Source: Serratia quinivorans | GTDB lineage: Bacteria > Pseudomonadota > Gammaproteobacteria > Enterobacterales > Enterobacteriaceae | Assembly: GCF_946227985.1 (NCBI RefSeq) | Contig: NZ_CAMKGL010000001.1 | Coordinates: forward strand, 1,054,001 to 1,118,000 | DNA length: 64,000 nt | Direction: 5' to 3' | Part shown: piece after piece, positions 44,587-53,935 of the stretch | Layout: each line of letters starts with the position of its first letter | Numbering within the stretch: position 1 is the stretch's first letter | Notes under the pieces: model-generated | Databases searched by the model: none | Seen by the model: the letters and a program-made list of their open reading frames with translations, nothing else | Told to the model about the DNA's origin: nothing | Position numbers and translations under genes: made by a program

Positions 44587-45465
44587 ATGAAAAAGAATAT
44601 TAATAAATTTATCATGAACCAATTGGCTACATTCACACCGACTTTTAAAACCAAATTAATATATAAAAAAGCGTTCGGGAAGAGATTAAATCTTAACCCA
44701 CCAGTGACCTGGAACGAAAAGATAAATTATCTGAAACTTAACGGTTACAGCAACAATGCGCTGGTTACGCAATGTGCGGATAAATACGCAGTCAGGGAGT
44801 ATTTGAAAGCGAAAGGCTGTGAAGAAATTCTCAATGAGCTTTACTTCGTTTGCGATTCAGTCGATGAGATCCCTTGGGGGTCTTTGCCCGATAAGTTTGT
44901 GATTAAGGGCAACCATGGTTCAGGTTACAACCTGATTTGCCAGGATAAAAAGTCACTGGACGTTACCAAAGCCGCTAAAACCATTGATAACTGGATGAAA
45001 GAGGACTACTGGAAAGTCTATGCAGAGTTGAACTATAAGCGGATAAATAAAAAAATAATAGGTGAGAAATTTATAGAGTCATCCAGTGGTCATGGCCCTG
45101 ATGATTATAAAATATACTGTTTCCATGGTGTTCCTTACTGCACCTTACTTTGTGTTGGCAGAGAAACCGGCACGCCGAAATATTACTTTTTTGATAAAGA
45201 CTTCAAGTTTCTTTGTTACAGCCAGGATTGCCTGGCGCTTAGCCAACAGGAGATAGATGCCTTTGTTAAACCCGAGGGTTATGATGCTCTCTTCGAGTAC
45301 GCCAGGACATTATCTGCGCCCTTTGAGTTTGTCCGTGTTGATTTCTATATTGCCAACGGCAAACCCATTTTCGGCGAATTAACCTTTACGCCCTCCGCCG
45401 GTATTGATACGGACATGCTCGAATCAACCGATATTTTACTTGGGAAGATGCTAAAGCTGAAATAA
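44587..45465 (+). CDS. TupA-like ATP-grasp amidoligase
   Basis: A 292-residue protein of the TupA-like ATP-grasp family. The nucleotide loop is FVIKGNHGSGYN (~residues 105-116), the central lysine pair lies around KIIGEKFIESS, and the metal-binding end is EFVRVDFYIANGKPIFGELTF. Family members join carboxylates to amines, classically in cell-wall teichuronopeptide or capsule synthesis. Here no glycan genes are near; the neighbours are a siderophore-type N-hydroxylase and a TonB receptor. It may therefore form an amide in a hydroxamate product, which is inference. Its base composition is richer in A+T than that of the upstream gene. Confidence 0.8.
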   Translation: MKKNINKFIMNQLATFTPTFKTKLIYKKAFGKRLNLNPPVTWNEKINYLKLNGYSNNALVTQCADKYAVREYLKAKGCEEILNELYFVCDSVDEIPWGSLPDKFVIKGNHGSGYNLICQDKKSLDVTKAAKTIDNWMKEDYWKVYAELNYKRINKKIIGEKFIESSSGHGPDDYKIYCFHGVPYCTLLCVGRETGTPKYYFFDKDFKFLCYSQDCLALSQQEIDAFVKPEGYDALFEYARTLSAPFEFVRVDFYIANGKPIFGELTFTPSAGIDTDMLESTDILLGKMLKLK

Positions 45466-45476
45466 CAGCAAATAAT

Positions 45477-45505
45477 CCCCGGGTAGGGTGCAGTGGTACC
45501 CGGGG
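45477..45505. terminator. Hairpin between convergent ATP-grasp and receptor genes
   Basis: CCCCGGGT (45477-45484) and ACCCGGGG (45498-45505) form a perfect eight-base stem in the 47-base gap between the stops. CTTTC follows on the plus strand. Confidence 0.75.
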
Positions 45506-45512
45506 CTTTCAA

Positions 45513-47645
45513 TCAAAAATCTACCGTTGCCTGCAGGCTCAGGCTGCGCGGTTCTCCCTCAATCACCCGCAGGTTGCCTGCGCTGGACGCATAGTACTCG
45601 CGGTTGAACAGGTTTTTGACGTTCAGTTTAATTTGAGTGTGTTTGCCGACAAGCTTGCTGTCCCAGGCGATAAACGCATCTGCCACGGTGTAAGCCGGCA
45701 TGGTAAAGCTGTTTTCCGGATCGCCGGCACGACGACCGACATAACGCCCCCCACCGCCAAGACGCACATCACCAGGAACCATCGGCAGCGTTATGCGATG
45801 GCTCAGGTACAGGCTGCCCATGTTGGTAGGGGCGTTTACCAGCCGGTTGCCGACGTTATCCGGGTTGAGGTTGTCTTCCACAATCTCGGTTTTGTCGTAG
45901 CTGTAATTGGCGGTCAGATCCCAGTTACGGGCGACTTCGCCGTTCAGCTCCAGTTCAACACCGGTAGAGCGTGCCTTGGGAATACTGCGAGTCACACCGT
46001 TAATAAAGATCGACATATTGTTTTCATCAATGCGATACAGCGCCAATGTGGCATCCAACGCCGGATTTACCTGCCATTTGCCACCCACTTCATAGGTGGT
46101 GCCGGTTTCTGGTGTCGCGACGTTGCCATTGTCATCCACCGCCGTTGACGGGGTGAAGGATCGGCTGTAGTTGGCATATAAAGAAACGGCCGGCGTCAGT
46201 TTATACACCACACCCGCCTGCGGCAGGAATTTGTCATCTTTGTCGTTCAGCGTATTTTTCGGGTTCTGGAAGCCGTTACTGTTGTTCTGATAATAAGACT
46301 GGTAGCGAGCGCCCAGTACCGCTATCCACTGGTCAGTCAAATGGATGCTGTCTTTGACATAGGCCGAGCGGCTGTACAAGGTAGTACGCAAATTACTCAG
46401 AGCATCATTGTAGGTGCTGCTGTTGGTTACCGGCGTTTCGCCATACGCCGGGTCATACATATTGAAGCTTTGCGAGACCTTGCCGCGATAGGAATAGGCC
46501 TTATAGGTTTGATTTTTCTCATAGTCGACGCCAATCAGCAGGTCATGTTGCATGCCCAGTGCAACCGGCGAACCATTCAGATCCCAGGAGTAATAGTCGG
46601 TCTGATGGTTGAAGCCGCGGTTGGCGTCCGCACGGCGTGAAACGATGCCGGTGGTGGTGTTGACTGCGGTGGCACGCACTTCATTACTGTCGTAGCGGCG
46701 TTGCATCCAGGCATAGTTAAAGCGGGTGGTCCAGGTGCTGTCCAGCGCATACTCATAGTGCGTGTTCAGACGTTTGTTCTTGCCCCAGGCGTGGTTGGCG
46801 TAGTCATCCAGCCTGCGGTTATAGGGGACATCGACCGGTTTGCCATTGATAAAGGCGGTACCCCGATCATAAGGGATATCGTACTTGTACTCGCTGTAGG
46901 CGATGTTAAAGGCAGCCTTGTCGCCAAACCAACTGAGCGAGGGGGCGAGCAACGTATGTTCGTCGGTGCCGAAATTGCGCCAGTAATCCTGGTGTTGGCG
47001 TTCGGCAATAAAGCGGAAAGCAAAGCCGTTCCCCAATGGCCCGGTGACATCAACGGAACCACTGCCGCCACCAAAGTTGTTGGTGGCGCCGCTGATACGG
47101 GTATTCCAGTCGTACTGCGGTTTTTTGCTAATCAGATTGATGATGCCGCCGGGGCTGAGAATGCCATACAGCAGCGAAGCCGAGCCTTTGAGAACCTCAA
47201 CACGATCGGTGGTGGCATCCATGCTCAATCCCTGATTGCTGCGGATGCCATCGATAAATACCGAACCATCCGAGTTGACGCCAAAGCCACGTTTGACGAA
47301 GCCATCTTCGGTGCCGCCAAGGGTATTGCCCTGAGTCACGCCGCTGACGAATTTCATGGCGTCGTTGACGCTTTTGACTTGAAAGTCGTTGATCACCTCG
47401 GGGGTTACGACACTAACGGATTGGGGCACCTCGTTGAGCGGGGTGTTGGTTTTGCTGCCGGTTGATGCGGTATCTGTGCTGTAACCCTCGGCAGATAAAG
47501 CGTTGGTGGTCACAGTGAGTGAATCATCCTCGGCCAGTACGGCGGTGATGGGCAGCGCGGGCAAGACGCTAACGAGGAGGGGAAGCGAACGAAGAGCCTG
47601 ACGTTTTTTGGTTTTTTTAAGACGATGATTTTCTACCTGGTGCAT
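45513..47645 (-). CDS. TonB-dependent ferric-siderophore receptor (FhuE/FoxA/FauA-like)
   Basis: A ~710-residue outer-membrane receptor. The N-terminal signal follows a basic stretch (RLKKTKKRQALRSLPLLVSV). The plug domain contains NEVPQSVSVVTPEVI, FVKRGFGVNSDGSVFIDGIR and VEVLKGSASLLYGILSPGGIINLISKKP. A 22-stranded barrel ends NLRVIEGEPRSLSLQATVDF. The plug pattern is that of hydroxamate/coprogen receptors. ATG 47645 is preferred over a TTG at 47660. Its promoter has a strong Fur box. It is probably the uptake route for the product of the adjacent hydroxylase, though it could serve another siderophore. Confidence 0.88.
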   Translation of the reverse strand: MHQVENHRLKKTKKRQALRSLPLLVSVLPALPITAVLAEDDSLTVTTNALSAEGYSTDTASTGSKTNTPLNEVPQSVSVVTPEVINDFQVKSVNDAMKFVSGVTQGNTLGGTEDGFVKRGFGVNSDGSVFIDGIRSNQGLSMDATTDRVEVLKGSASLLYGILSPGGIINLISKKPQYDWNTRISGATNNFGGGSGSVDVTGPLGNGFAFRFIAERQHQDYWRNFGTDEHTLLAPSLSWFGDKAAFNIAYSEYKYDIPYDRGTAFINGKPVDVPYNRRLDDYANHAWGKNKRLNTHYEYALDSTWTTRFNYAWMQRRYDSNEVRATAVNTTTGIVSRRADANRGFNHQTDYYSWDLNGSPVALGMQHDLLIGVDYEKNQTYKAYSYRGKVSQSFNMYDPAYGETPVTNSSTYNDALSNLRTTLYSRSAYVKDSIHLTDQWIAVLGARYQSYYQNNSNGFQNPKNTLNDKDDKFLPQAGVVYKLTPAVSLYANYSRSFTPSTAVDDNGNVATPETGTTYEVGGKWQVNPALDATLALYRIDENNMSIFINGVTRSIPKARSTGVELELNGEVARNWDLTANYSYDKTEIVEDNLNPDNVGNRLVNAPTNMGSLYLSHRITLPMVPGDVRLGGGGRYVGRRAGDPENSFTMPAYTVADAFIAWDSKLVGKHTQIKLNVKNLFNREYYASSAGNLRVIEGEPRSLSLQATVDF

Positions 47646-47670
47646 ACCATTCCATATCAAAGTAATAAAT

Positions 47671-47689
47671 AATAACGATTATCATTTTT
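47671..47689. promoter_or_regulatory. Fur box upstream of the TonB-dependent receptor
   Basis: Read on the minus strand, the 19 bases match GATAATGATAATCATTATC at 15 positions, with an unbroken ATGATAATC core. It lies 26 bases before the receptor start codon, overlapping the expected promoter. Confidence 0.82.
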
Positions 47690-48065
47690 ATTATAATTCG
47701 CATATGTACGATTTGGATAGTTAATGTTTGTCCTGCGGATGCAGAAGGAAGTCCATCTTGGGTACAATGTTTTGATACTGGGCTTGGGGTCTCTCACTGA
47801 CCCCGGCTGGGTTAAGGAACTTCACCAATAGCCTCATTCCTCTGATTTTCCCCTCACCAGAACTTAGCCAAAGCCCAACGCTACAGATTGAAACATAATA
47901 GTATTTTTATATTTTCAATTAACGGATGCCAGACCCGCGAAAACTGGCAATAATGTCGGTGGGCTGTTCACCAAGTAGGCATTGGCAGGCCGGGTGAGCA
48001 GGCTAATGGCCGCCATCATGCAGGCCGAATTTTATTCGTATTCTTCGCAAGCTTCTGGAAGCAAG
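47690..48065. other. 376-base divergent region between receptor and diguanylate cyclase genes
   Basis: Apart from the Fur box at its left edge, it holds a short perfect hairpin GGGGTC/GACCCC (47786-47804) and AT-rich promoter-like sequence near 47880-47925. I see no gene or known riboswitch in it. Confidence 0.45.
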
Positions 48066-49535
48066 ATGAACACCACTGAGTTACCTGGCGCCCAAAAGTT
48101 ACGCCACGCGCTAATCGTTTTTTTGCTGGTGTTCTGCACCTGCATCTTTGGTATCGAAAGCCGTCCCATCGGTTTGTTAGCGCTATTTTGGCCCACCAAT
48201 GCGGTACTGTTGGCCGTGCTGGTACGTTACCCGGCCATGGCCAGTCCTGTTGGCTGGTTGATGGCGATGTCAGGCTATTTGGCGGCAGATCTGATCACCG
48301 GTAGCCCACTGGGCAAAGCCATCTTGCTCAATGGTGCCAATATTACCGGCGTGGCGGTCGGGTTTTATCTGTTTATGCATTTATCGCCGCAGGTCAGAAC
48401 GCTGGAACGCGCCTCCTCGAGCATTTACCTGTTCGCCATCTGCCTGGCGAGCGCGACGGCTACGGCGTTACTCGGCGCCGGGGCTTCGGTGCTGTTGTTT
48501 GGCCGCCAGTATCTGCCTTCATTGGCATTGTGGCTGTCTTCGGAATTTACCAACTACACCACGCTGATGCCGTTTATCCTGGCTTTTCCGCGGGACTGGA
48601 AAGGTTATCTGCGCAGCATTTTCCAGGCCGTAACCCTACGCAGCCAGTGGCCCAATACGGTCAGAAAAATCGCGGTATTACTCCTGCTGCTGTTGGCCTG
48701 CTTCGGTAGCATCCTGATTGGTGGCCCCGGAGCGGTGATTTTCCCGATGCCTATCCTGCTATGGCTGGCGATGTCATTCTCGCTGTTCAGCACAATGATC
48801 GCGGTGTTGGTCTATGTGTTGTGGTGCCATCTGGCGATCGATCTGGGCCTGATTACTACTAACCTCGATATGAAAATGCTGCAAAATACGGTGTCGATGC
48901 GACTCGGCGTGGCGTTGCTGGCGCTGGGGCCGATTGCCGTTGCCAGCATGAATTTTGCGCGTAATGCGCTGCTGCAAAGGCTTGAGCACGTGGCGAATCA
49001 TGATGCGCTGACCCACGTATTGACCCGCAGTGCTTTTATGCAGCGCGGAACGCGGCTGGTCAGCCAAAAAGGGGAGCAGGTCTGCATTATGATGCTGGAT
49101 ATCGATTATTTTAAATCGATCAATGACCGCTTTGGGCACGCCGGCGGCGATGCGGCGCTGCTGTCCTTTACCCGCGCCATTACTGGCGATCTGCGCGATA
49201 ACGATTTGTTTGGCCGCATGGGGGGTGAAGAGTTTGCGATCGTCGCCCCCATTGCGCAACAGCAGGATGCGCTGTCGTTGGCCGAACGTCTGCGCCGTCG
49301 AATTGAAATTGAATCTATCACCATGCCTGCAGGCGCTTCTTTGCAGATCACCGTCAGCATCGGCATGGTCACCTGTATGGGCGGTTCCGGACAGGATCTG
49401 GATAACCTGCTAAAAATCGCCGATCTGGCGGTCTATAAAGCCAAAAATAGCGGCCGTAACCGGGTCGCCACGCCAGAATTCCTGCCGCACCATTCCCCCG
49501 AGATCTCAAACCCGGCTGGCTCCGTCAATGGTTGA
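48066..49535 (+). CDS. MASE1-like membrane sensor diguanylate cyclase
   Basis: This 489-residue protein has about eight membrane helices in the first ~300 residues, of the MASE1 type (LLALFWPTNAVLLAVLVRYP), then a GGDEF domain with LDIDYFKSINDRFGHAGGDAAL and an intact active site GRMGGEEFAIV. No RxxD inhibitory motif is evident before it. It makes cyclic di-GMP from GTP at the membrane, probably in response to an unknown signal sensed by MASE1. ATG 48066 has GGAAGC upstream; a frame opening at 47982 lacks a ribosome-binding site. It appears monocistronic. Confidence 0.87.
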   Translation: MNTTELPGAQKLRHALIVFLLVFCTCIFGIESRPIGLLALFWPTNAVLLAVLVRYPAMASPVGWLMAMSGYLAADLITGSPLGKAILLNGANITGVAVGFYLFMHLSPQVRTLERASSSIYLFAICLASATATALLGAGASVLLFGRQYLPSLALWLSSEFTNYTTLMPFILAFPRDWKGYLRSIFQAVTLRSQWPNTVRKIAVLLLLLLACFGSILIGGPGAVIFPMPILLWLAMSFSLFSTMIAVLVYVLWCHLAIDLGLITTNLDMKMLQNTVSMRLGVALLALGPIAVASMNFARNALLQRLEHVANHDALTHVLTRSAFMQRGTRLVSQKGEQVCIMMLDIDYFKSINDRFGHAGGDAALLSFTRAITGDLRDNDLFGRMGGEEFAIVAPIAQQQDALSLAERLRRRIEIESITMPAGASLQITVSIGMVTCMGGSGQDLDNLLKIADLAVYKAKNSGRNRVATPEFLPHHSPEISNPAGSVNG

Positions 49536-49622
49536 CCCCGCTAATGGGGTCTAAAATGGAAGAGGGCGCAGGCAGTTCCGCCGGTGCCAACCCGACTGTC
49601 TAATCGACAAGAGGAAACTCCG

Positions 49623-49976
49623 ATGAAATATGTTGATGGTTTTGTAGTGGCGGTGCCGGCCGCCAATAAGGAGGCGTATCAAAAACTGGCCGCCGCGGCT
49701 GCACCGCTGTTTAAAGAATTTGGGGCTACGCGGATCGTCGAATGCTGGGGCAATGATGTTCCCGACGGAAAACTCACCGATTTTCGCGGTGCGGTTAAGG
49801 CTGAGGCCGACGAAGTGGTGGTGTTCAGTTGGATCGAATATCCGTCAAAAGAGGTTCGCGATGAAGCCAACCAGAAAATGATGGCCGACCCGCGCATGAA
49901 AACGCTCGGCGATCAAATGCCGTTTGACGGCAAACGTATGATCTACGGCGGCTTCGAGCCTATCCTGGACCAGTAG
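49623..49976 (+). CDS. ybaA: YbaA-like DUF1428 protein
   Basis: This 117-residue protein matches E. coli YbaA nearly throughout: it starts MKYVDGFVVAVPA and has PLFKEFGATRIVECWGNDVP, VVFSWIEYPSKEVRDEANQK and ends near GKRMIYGGFEPI. It has the ferredoxin-like dimeric alpha/beta barrel fold of DUF1428, of unknown function. ATG 49623 follows GAGGAAACTCCG. It ends 13 bases before a PhnB-like gene, probably in one operon. Confidence 0.9.
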   Translation: MKYVDGFVVAVPAANKEAYQKLAAAAAPLFKEFGATRIVECWGNDVPDGKLTDFRGAVKAEADEVVVFSWIEYPSKEVRDEANQKMMADPRMKTLGDQMPFDGKRMIYGGFEPILDQ

Positions 49977-49989
49977 CGGAGGGGCGATT

Positions 49990-50460
49990 GTGAAAATAAC
50001 CCAACATTTGTGGTTTGAGAAGGATATGGAAGCGGCGCTGCGTTGCTATATCGCCTTGATCCCCGGCTCCTCTCTGACCTGGCAATCCACCTTGCCGGCC
50101 GATACTCCCAGCGGCCCGGCCGGCAGCGTAAAACTGGCGTCTTTTACCCTTGGCGATCAGCGCTATGCAGCGATTGAGGCCGGCCCGTTGGATCCCTTCA
50201 ATCACAGTTTTTCGATTATGGTCGAATGCGCCGATCAGGCAGAAGTAGACCGACTTTGGCAAGCGCTGAGTGACGGTGGCCAGGTTGAGCAGTGCGGTTG
50301 GCTGCGCGATCGCTGGGGCCTGAGCTGGCAGATAGTTCCCAAACGCTTGGCCGAGCTGATGAGTGATCCCGACAGTGCGAAGGTGCGCAGGGTCACCGAA
50401 GCGATGCTGCAGATGGTCAAACTGGATATCGCCGGGTTGGAGGCGGCGGCGCGCGGATAA
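49990..50460 (+). CDS. VOC-superfamily protein, PhnB/3-demethylubiquinone methyltransferase-like fold
   Basis: This 156-residue protein begins KITQHLWFEKDMEAALRCYI and holds the paired beta-alpha-beta-beta-beta modules of the glyoxalase/VOC fold, with FNHSFSIMVECADQAEVDRLWQAL and DRWGLSWQIVPKRL. The 3-dmu-9_3-mt family name is historical; the reaction is unknown. The GTG start at 49990 is supported by GGAGGGG upstream. A clear terminator hairpin follows. Confidence 0.83.
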   Translation: MKITQHLWFEKDMEAALRCYIALIPGSSLTWQSTLPADTPSGPAGSVKLASFTLGDQRYAAIEAGPLDPFNHSFSIMVECADQAEVDRLWQALSDGGQVEQCGWLRDRWGLSWQIVPKRLAELMSDPDSAKVRRVTEAMLQMVKLDIAGLEAAARG

Positions 50461-50476
50461 GATTACGCGGGTTGAT

Positions 50477-50503
50477 GCCCCGTAGCATCCAGGGTTACGG
50501 GGC
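50477..50503 (+). terminator. Terminator after the PhnB-like gene
   Basis: GCCCCGTA (50477-50484) pairs perfectly with TACGGGGC (50496-50503), followed by GTTTAG. Confidence 0.7.
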
Positions 50504-50670
50504 GTTTAGGGTGATTCAGTATCACTCAAACCGTCAGTACGGCTGATAAATTGACGGACATCATCTTTTTGCATCAATTCTGCTCACGCAAGGCTAAAAT
50601 TTTATCATTTGTCAGCCTGGGAAAATCGCTGCACCCTAGGGCATAACTTTATGCAGCGCAGAGAACAACC

Positions 50671-52008
50671 ATGGAAAAGACACAGATTCAGCAGTTGGTT
50701 AAGCAATTCCCGCTGGTGCAGGAACTGATCGCACTAAACCCGGTGACCTGGTTCAACCCACGAGCGACCACTTTACAGGACGGACTGCCGTTTGTTGGGC
50801 TGGACGCCACCGACGTGAGCGATGCAGAACAACGTCTGGCGCGTTTCGCCCCTTATCTGAGTGCCGCCTTCCCGGAAACCCGGGCTGCAAATGGCGTGAT
50901 TGAATCCGCAGTGGTGGCGCTTCCCGCAATGCAAACTGCGCTCGACCAACGTTACGGCTTGCCGCTAGCCGGCCGGTTGCTGTTGAAAAAGGACAGCCAT
51001 CTGCCGATTTCCGGCTCTATCAAGGCGCGTGGCGGTATCTACGAGGTGCTGGCGCATGCGGAAAAACTGGCTCTGGCAGCAGGGCTGCTGCAACTGACTG
51101 ACGATTACGCCAGGCTGTTCTCGGCGGAATTTCGCGAATTCTTTGGCGGTTACCGCATTGCCGTCGGCTCGACCGGTAATCTGGGCATGTCGATTGGCAT
51201 CATCAGCGCTCGGTTGGGGTTTAGCGTCAGCGTGCATATGTCGGCAGATGCTCGCGAATGGAAAAAACAGAAGCTGCGTGACAATGGCGTCAACGTGGTG
51301 GAGTACGAACAGGATTATGGCGTTGCCGTTGAACAGGGGCGTTTGCAGGCGGCGAGCGATCCGCGCTGTTTCTTTATCGATGACGAGAACTCACAGACGC
51401 TGTTTCTGGGCTATGCCGTGGCCGGTGGCCGCCTGAAACGTCAGTTTGCCGAAAGTGGTATCCAGGTTGATGCTCAGCACCCGTTGTTTGTTTATTTGCC
51501 TTGTGGCGTTGGCGGCGGGCCAGGCGGGGTGGCCTTTGGGCTGAAACTGGCTTTCGGCGACCACGTACACTGCATCTTTGCCGAACCGACGCATTCACCT
51601 TGCATGCTGCTTGGTGTGCATACCGGCCTGCACGATAGTATCGCGGTACAGGATCTGGGCATTGATAACCAGACCGCGGCGGACGGGCTGGCGGTAGGGC
51701 GCGCATCCGGCTTTGTCGGCCGCGCTATGGAGCGCCTGCTCTCCGGCTTCTACACCCTCAGCGACCGCGAGATGTTTGCACTGCTGGGGCTGTTGGACAG
51801 CCATGAAGATATTCAGCTTGAGCCTTCTGCATTGGCGGGTATGCCGGGGCCGTGGCGCGTAACGGCTAACACTGAGTGGTTGGCGAGCCAGGGGCTGAAT
51901 GCACTACAAATGAAAAATGCCACCCACCTGGTGTGGGCGACCGGTGGCGGCATGGTACCGGAGGCGGAGATGACCAAGTACCTGGCCAGCGCGCGCCAGT
52001 CGATTTAA
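50671..52008 (+). CDS. dsdA: D-serine ammonia-lyase (D-serine dehydratase)
   Basis: This 445-residue PLP enzyme carries the PLP lysine at K118 in SGSIKARGG, the same position as in E. coli DsdA, and the phosphate-binding loop in [10 protein letters not shown]. It converts D-serine to pyruvate and ammonia and so detoxifies D-serine. The usual partners dsdC (LysR regulator) and dsdX (permease) are not adjacent, so regulation must differ from E. coli. The ATG at 50671 is clear. Its stop overlaps the convergent IclR gene by four bases. Confidence 0.93.
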   Translation: MEKTQIQQLVKQFPLVQELIALNPVTWFNPRATTLQDGLPFVGLDATDVSDAEQRLARFAPYLSAAFPETRAANGVIESAVVALPAMQTALDQRYGLPLAGRLLLKKDSHLPISGSIKARGGIYEVLAHAEKLALAAGLLQLTDDYARLFSAEFREFFGGYRIAVGSTGNLGMSIGIISARLGFSVSVHMSADAREWKKQKLRDNGVNVVEYEQDYGVAVEQGRLQAASDPRCFFIDDENSQTLFLGYAVAGGRLKRQFAESGIQVDAQHPLFVYLPCGVGGGPGGVAFGLKLAFGDHVHCIFAEPTHSPCMLLGVHTGLHDSIAVQDLGIDNQTAADGLAVGRASGFVGRAMERLLSGFYTLSDREMFALLGLLDSHEDIQLEPSALAGMPGPWRVTANTEWLASQGLNALQMKNATHLVWATGGGMVPEAEMTKYLASARQSI

Positions 52009-52838
52009 TGGCTTAGCAGAGAAAGCTCCTGCGCGCCTTCGAGCAGGATCGGCAGGATGCGTTCGGTCAGTTCGCTTAGTGGGACATGGCCGGCCTGCAC
52101 CCCGACGTTTAACGCGGCAGTGACGCCGCCGTTGACCGAGGTAATCGGTACCGCGATGGATCGCAGACCGATTTCCAACTCCTGATCGTTAATCGCGTAA
52201 CCCTGAGTGCGCACCTTATCCAGTTCATCACGCAGTTTATCAATCGAACCCAGGGTGTATTGCGTGTAGCGCGTCAGGATGATGCGTTGCAGGTAATCCT
52301 CACGCTTATCACTCGGCAAATGGCTCAACAACACCCGACCCATCGAGGTGGCGAAGGCCGGCAGGCGGCTGCCGATGTTCAGATCTATGGTCATGATGCG
52401 TTCGGCAGAGGCACGGGCGATATACAAAATATTGTCGCCGTCCAGCGTGGCGATAGAACAGGACTCATTCAACAACTGGCTAATGTGTTTCAGCACTGGC
52501 TGGGTGGCTTTCGCCAGCGGCGTGGCACCGAGATAGGCATGGGCCAGCGTCAGGATCCGTGGGCGCAGCTCAAAGTTTTTGCCGTCCTGCGCGTAGACAA
52601 ACCCCAGCTTGTTCAAGGTATACAGACAACGACGCACCGCAGCGCGCGGAATGCCGGTTTTCTGGCTGATTTGTGAAATCGACATCAGACGACGCTGTGG
52701 AGTAAAAGCCTGGATCACCTCAAGGCCGCGGGCCAGCGAGGCCATAAAATTGGGGTCGCCCTTAAAGGGATCGCCGCTGGCGGCGGACGCTAAACTATCA
52801 GGCGCGGTAATTTCTTCGCCGACGGTGATTTTGGTCAT
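52005..52838 (-). CDS. IclR-family regulator, PcaR/PcaU/PobR-like
   Basis: This ~277-residue protein has an N-terminal winged helix ([34 protein letters not shown] with [12 protein letters not shown]) and the IclR effector domain ending [14 protein letters not shown]. The opening pattern is that of beta-ketoadipate-pathway regulators. Sites closely resembling the P. putida PcaR box occur before both AAHS transporter genes in this window, and pobA follows the second. It probably controls them in response to a protocatechuate-pathway intermediate. The ATG at 52838 has GGGAG at good spacing; a GTG at 52841 is also possible. It lies 23 bases after a TetR gene. Confidence 0.85.
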   Translation of the reverse strand: MTKITVGEEITAPDSLASAASGDPFKGDPNFMASLARGLEVIQAFTPQRRLMSISQISQKTGIPRAAVRRCLYTLNKLGFVYAQDGKNFELRPRILTLAHAYLGATPLAKATQPVLKHISQLLNESCSIATLDGDNILYIARASAERIMTIDLNIGSRLPAFATSMGRVLLSHLPSDKREDYLQRIILTRYTQYTLGSIDKLRDELDKVRTQGYAINDQELEIGLRSIAVPITSVNGGVTAALNVGVQAGHVPLSELTERILPILLEGAQELSLLSH

Positions 52839-52861
52839 CACAATCTCCCAGGGGGCAGTGC

Positions 52862-53518
52862 TTACAGCGCCAGATAGCGCAGGGTGGCCACCACGGCCAA
52901 CTGACGGATATGACGAACCTGATCTTCCGGCGGTTGATGGCTTTCAAACAGGGTATTAAAGGTGTATTGGTTGGCAACGTAGTGGAAACACAGGCTGCTG
53001 ATCAAGCGATGCACATCGGCTGCGCTGGCGTCCGGCGTGAACACTTTTTCCTGCTTGCCGCGCTGCAATATATCTTCCAGCAGGGTCAAGGCACTTTGAT
53101 TTAACGCCTTGATGCGTGAAGACTGGCGGATATACTGGCCGCGCATCATGTTTTCCATGCAGATAACCCGGATGAAGTCGGGGTGCTCCGCATGGTAATT
53201 AAAGCTTTCCTCTACCAAACGAGTCATGGCGGCAACGGGCGCCAGGGTTTGCAGATCCAACCCGGTTTCGTGCGCACGGATATGCTGATACACGTGTTCC
53301 AGCACCTCCAGGTACAGTGATTCCTTGGTCTTGAAATGATAAACCACCATGCGTTTGGTGGTGGCCGCGTGCTCGGCAATGTTTTCCATGCGGGCACCTT
53401 TCAGACCGGCCTCGGCGAACTCGGCCAGCGCCGCAGCGAAAATACGCTGTTTCAGCCCAACAGGGTCGTTTTTGCGTTTAGTCGCGGGGATATCATCATT
53501 GTTCAAAACATCAGTCAC
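52862..53518 (-). CDS. TetR-family transcriptional regulator
   Basis: This 218-residue protein has the TetR helix-turn-helix at ~25-70 (IFAAALAEFAEAGLKGARMENIAEHAATTKRMVVYHFKTKESLY pattern) and a helical C-terminal ligand domain with RVICMENMMRGQYI. The start appears to be GTG at 53518. It is the first gene of a likely two-gene regulator operon with the IclR gene and is divergent from the AAHS transporter at 53936. It may help control that promoter. Confidence 0.87.
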   Translation of the reverse strand: MTDVLNNDDIPATKRKNDPVGLKQRIFAAALAEFAEAGLKGARMENIAEHAATTKRMVVYHFKTKESLYLEVLEHVYQHIRAHETGLDLQTLAPVAAMTRLVEESFNYHAEHPDFIRVICMENMMRGQYIRQSSRIKALNQSALTLLEDILQRGKQEKVFTPDASAADVHRLISSLCFHYVANQYTFNTLFESHQPPEDQVRHIRQLAVVATLRYLAL

Positions 53519-53935
53519 TTATCTTGGAGGAACACCGGTTAAGAGTAACTGGGGTGACCCGGTAATACAATCCGCTGCCGCTGAGCTTTTGTGAACGACG
53601 TCATATTGCTCACATGTAAACCCTGGCGGCAATAGCCGCAGGGTTGGGACGTTCCCTCTCACAATTTGACAACATTATTTTCCGCGTGGCCAGAGTGTAT
53701 TTCCGGGCAGTAAATGGAATTTTTGGTTCTATCGCAGCGTATTGTCTTGCCAGTGAGCGTTGCCGTGGTTTTTTTTGATGGTTAGCGAACGTACCATTGG
53801 GTTCAATGAGCGCCGGGTTATCAATAATCTCCGTTGCCGAGCCGCACGGGAGTTCTTACAGTAGACGCCAGAATATTTTATTTCGGTTCGATTATCGAAC
53901 ATTTGCATTATTGGCGTCTGTACCAAGGAAAAATT
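53519..53935. other. 417-base divergent promoter region of the aromatic-acid genes
   Basis: It lies between the TetR gene and the first AAHS transporter. The one site I can support is the palindromic PcaR-like box at 53886-53900. No gene is seen in it. Confidence 0.6.
53886..53900. promoter_or_regulatory. PcaR-like box upstream of the first AAHS transporter
   Basis: GTTCGATTATCGAAC is a perfect palindrome and matches the P. putida PcaR site GTTCGATAATCGCAC at 13 of 15 positions. It lies 36 bases before the GTG start, in promoter position. Confidence 0.72.

Noticed and set aside
43231-45465. Aerobactin biosynthesis (iuc) operon
   Set aside because: The hydroxylase is of the IucD type, but iucA, iucB and iucC are missing and the partner is an ATP-grasp ligase.
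49536-49622. Riboswitch before the YbaA-like gene
   Set aside because: The stretch GCCGGTGCCAACC resembles the end of a cobalamin element, but no other conserved parts are present and the space is too short.
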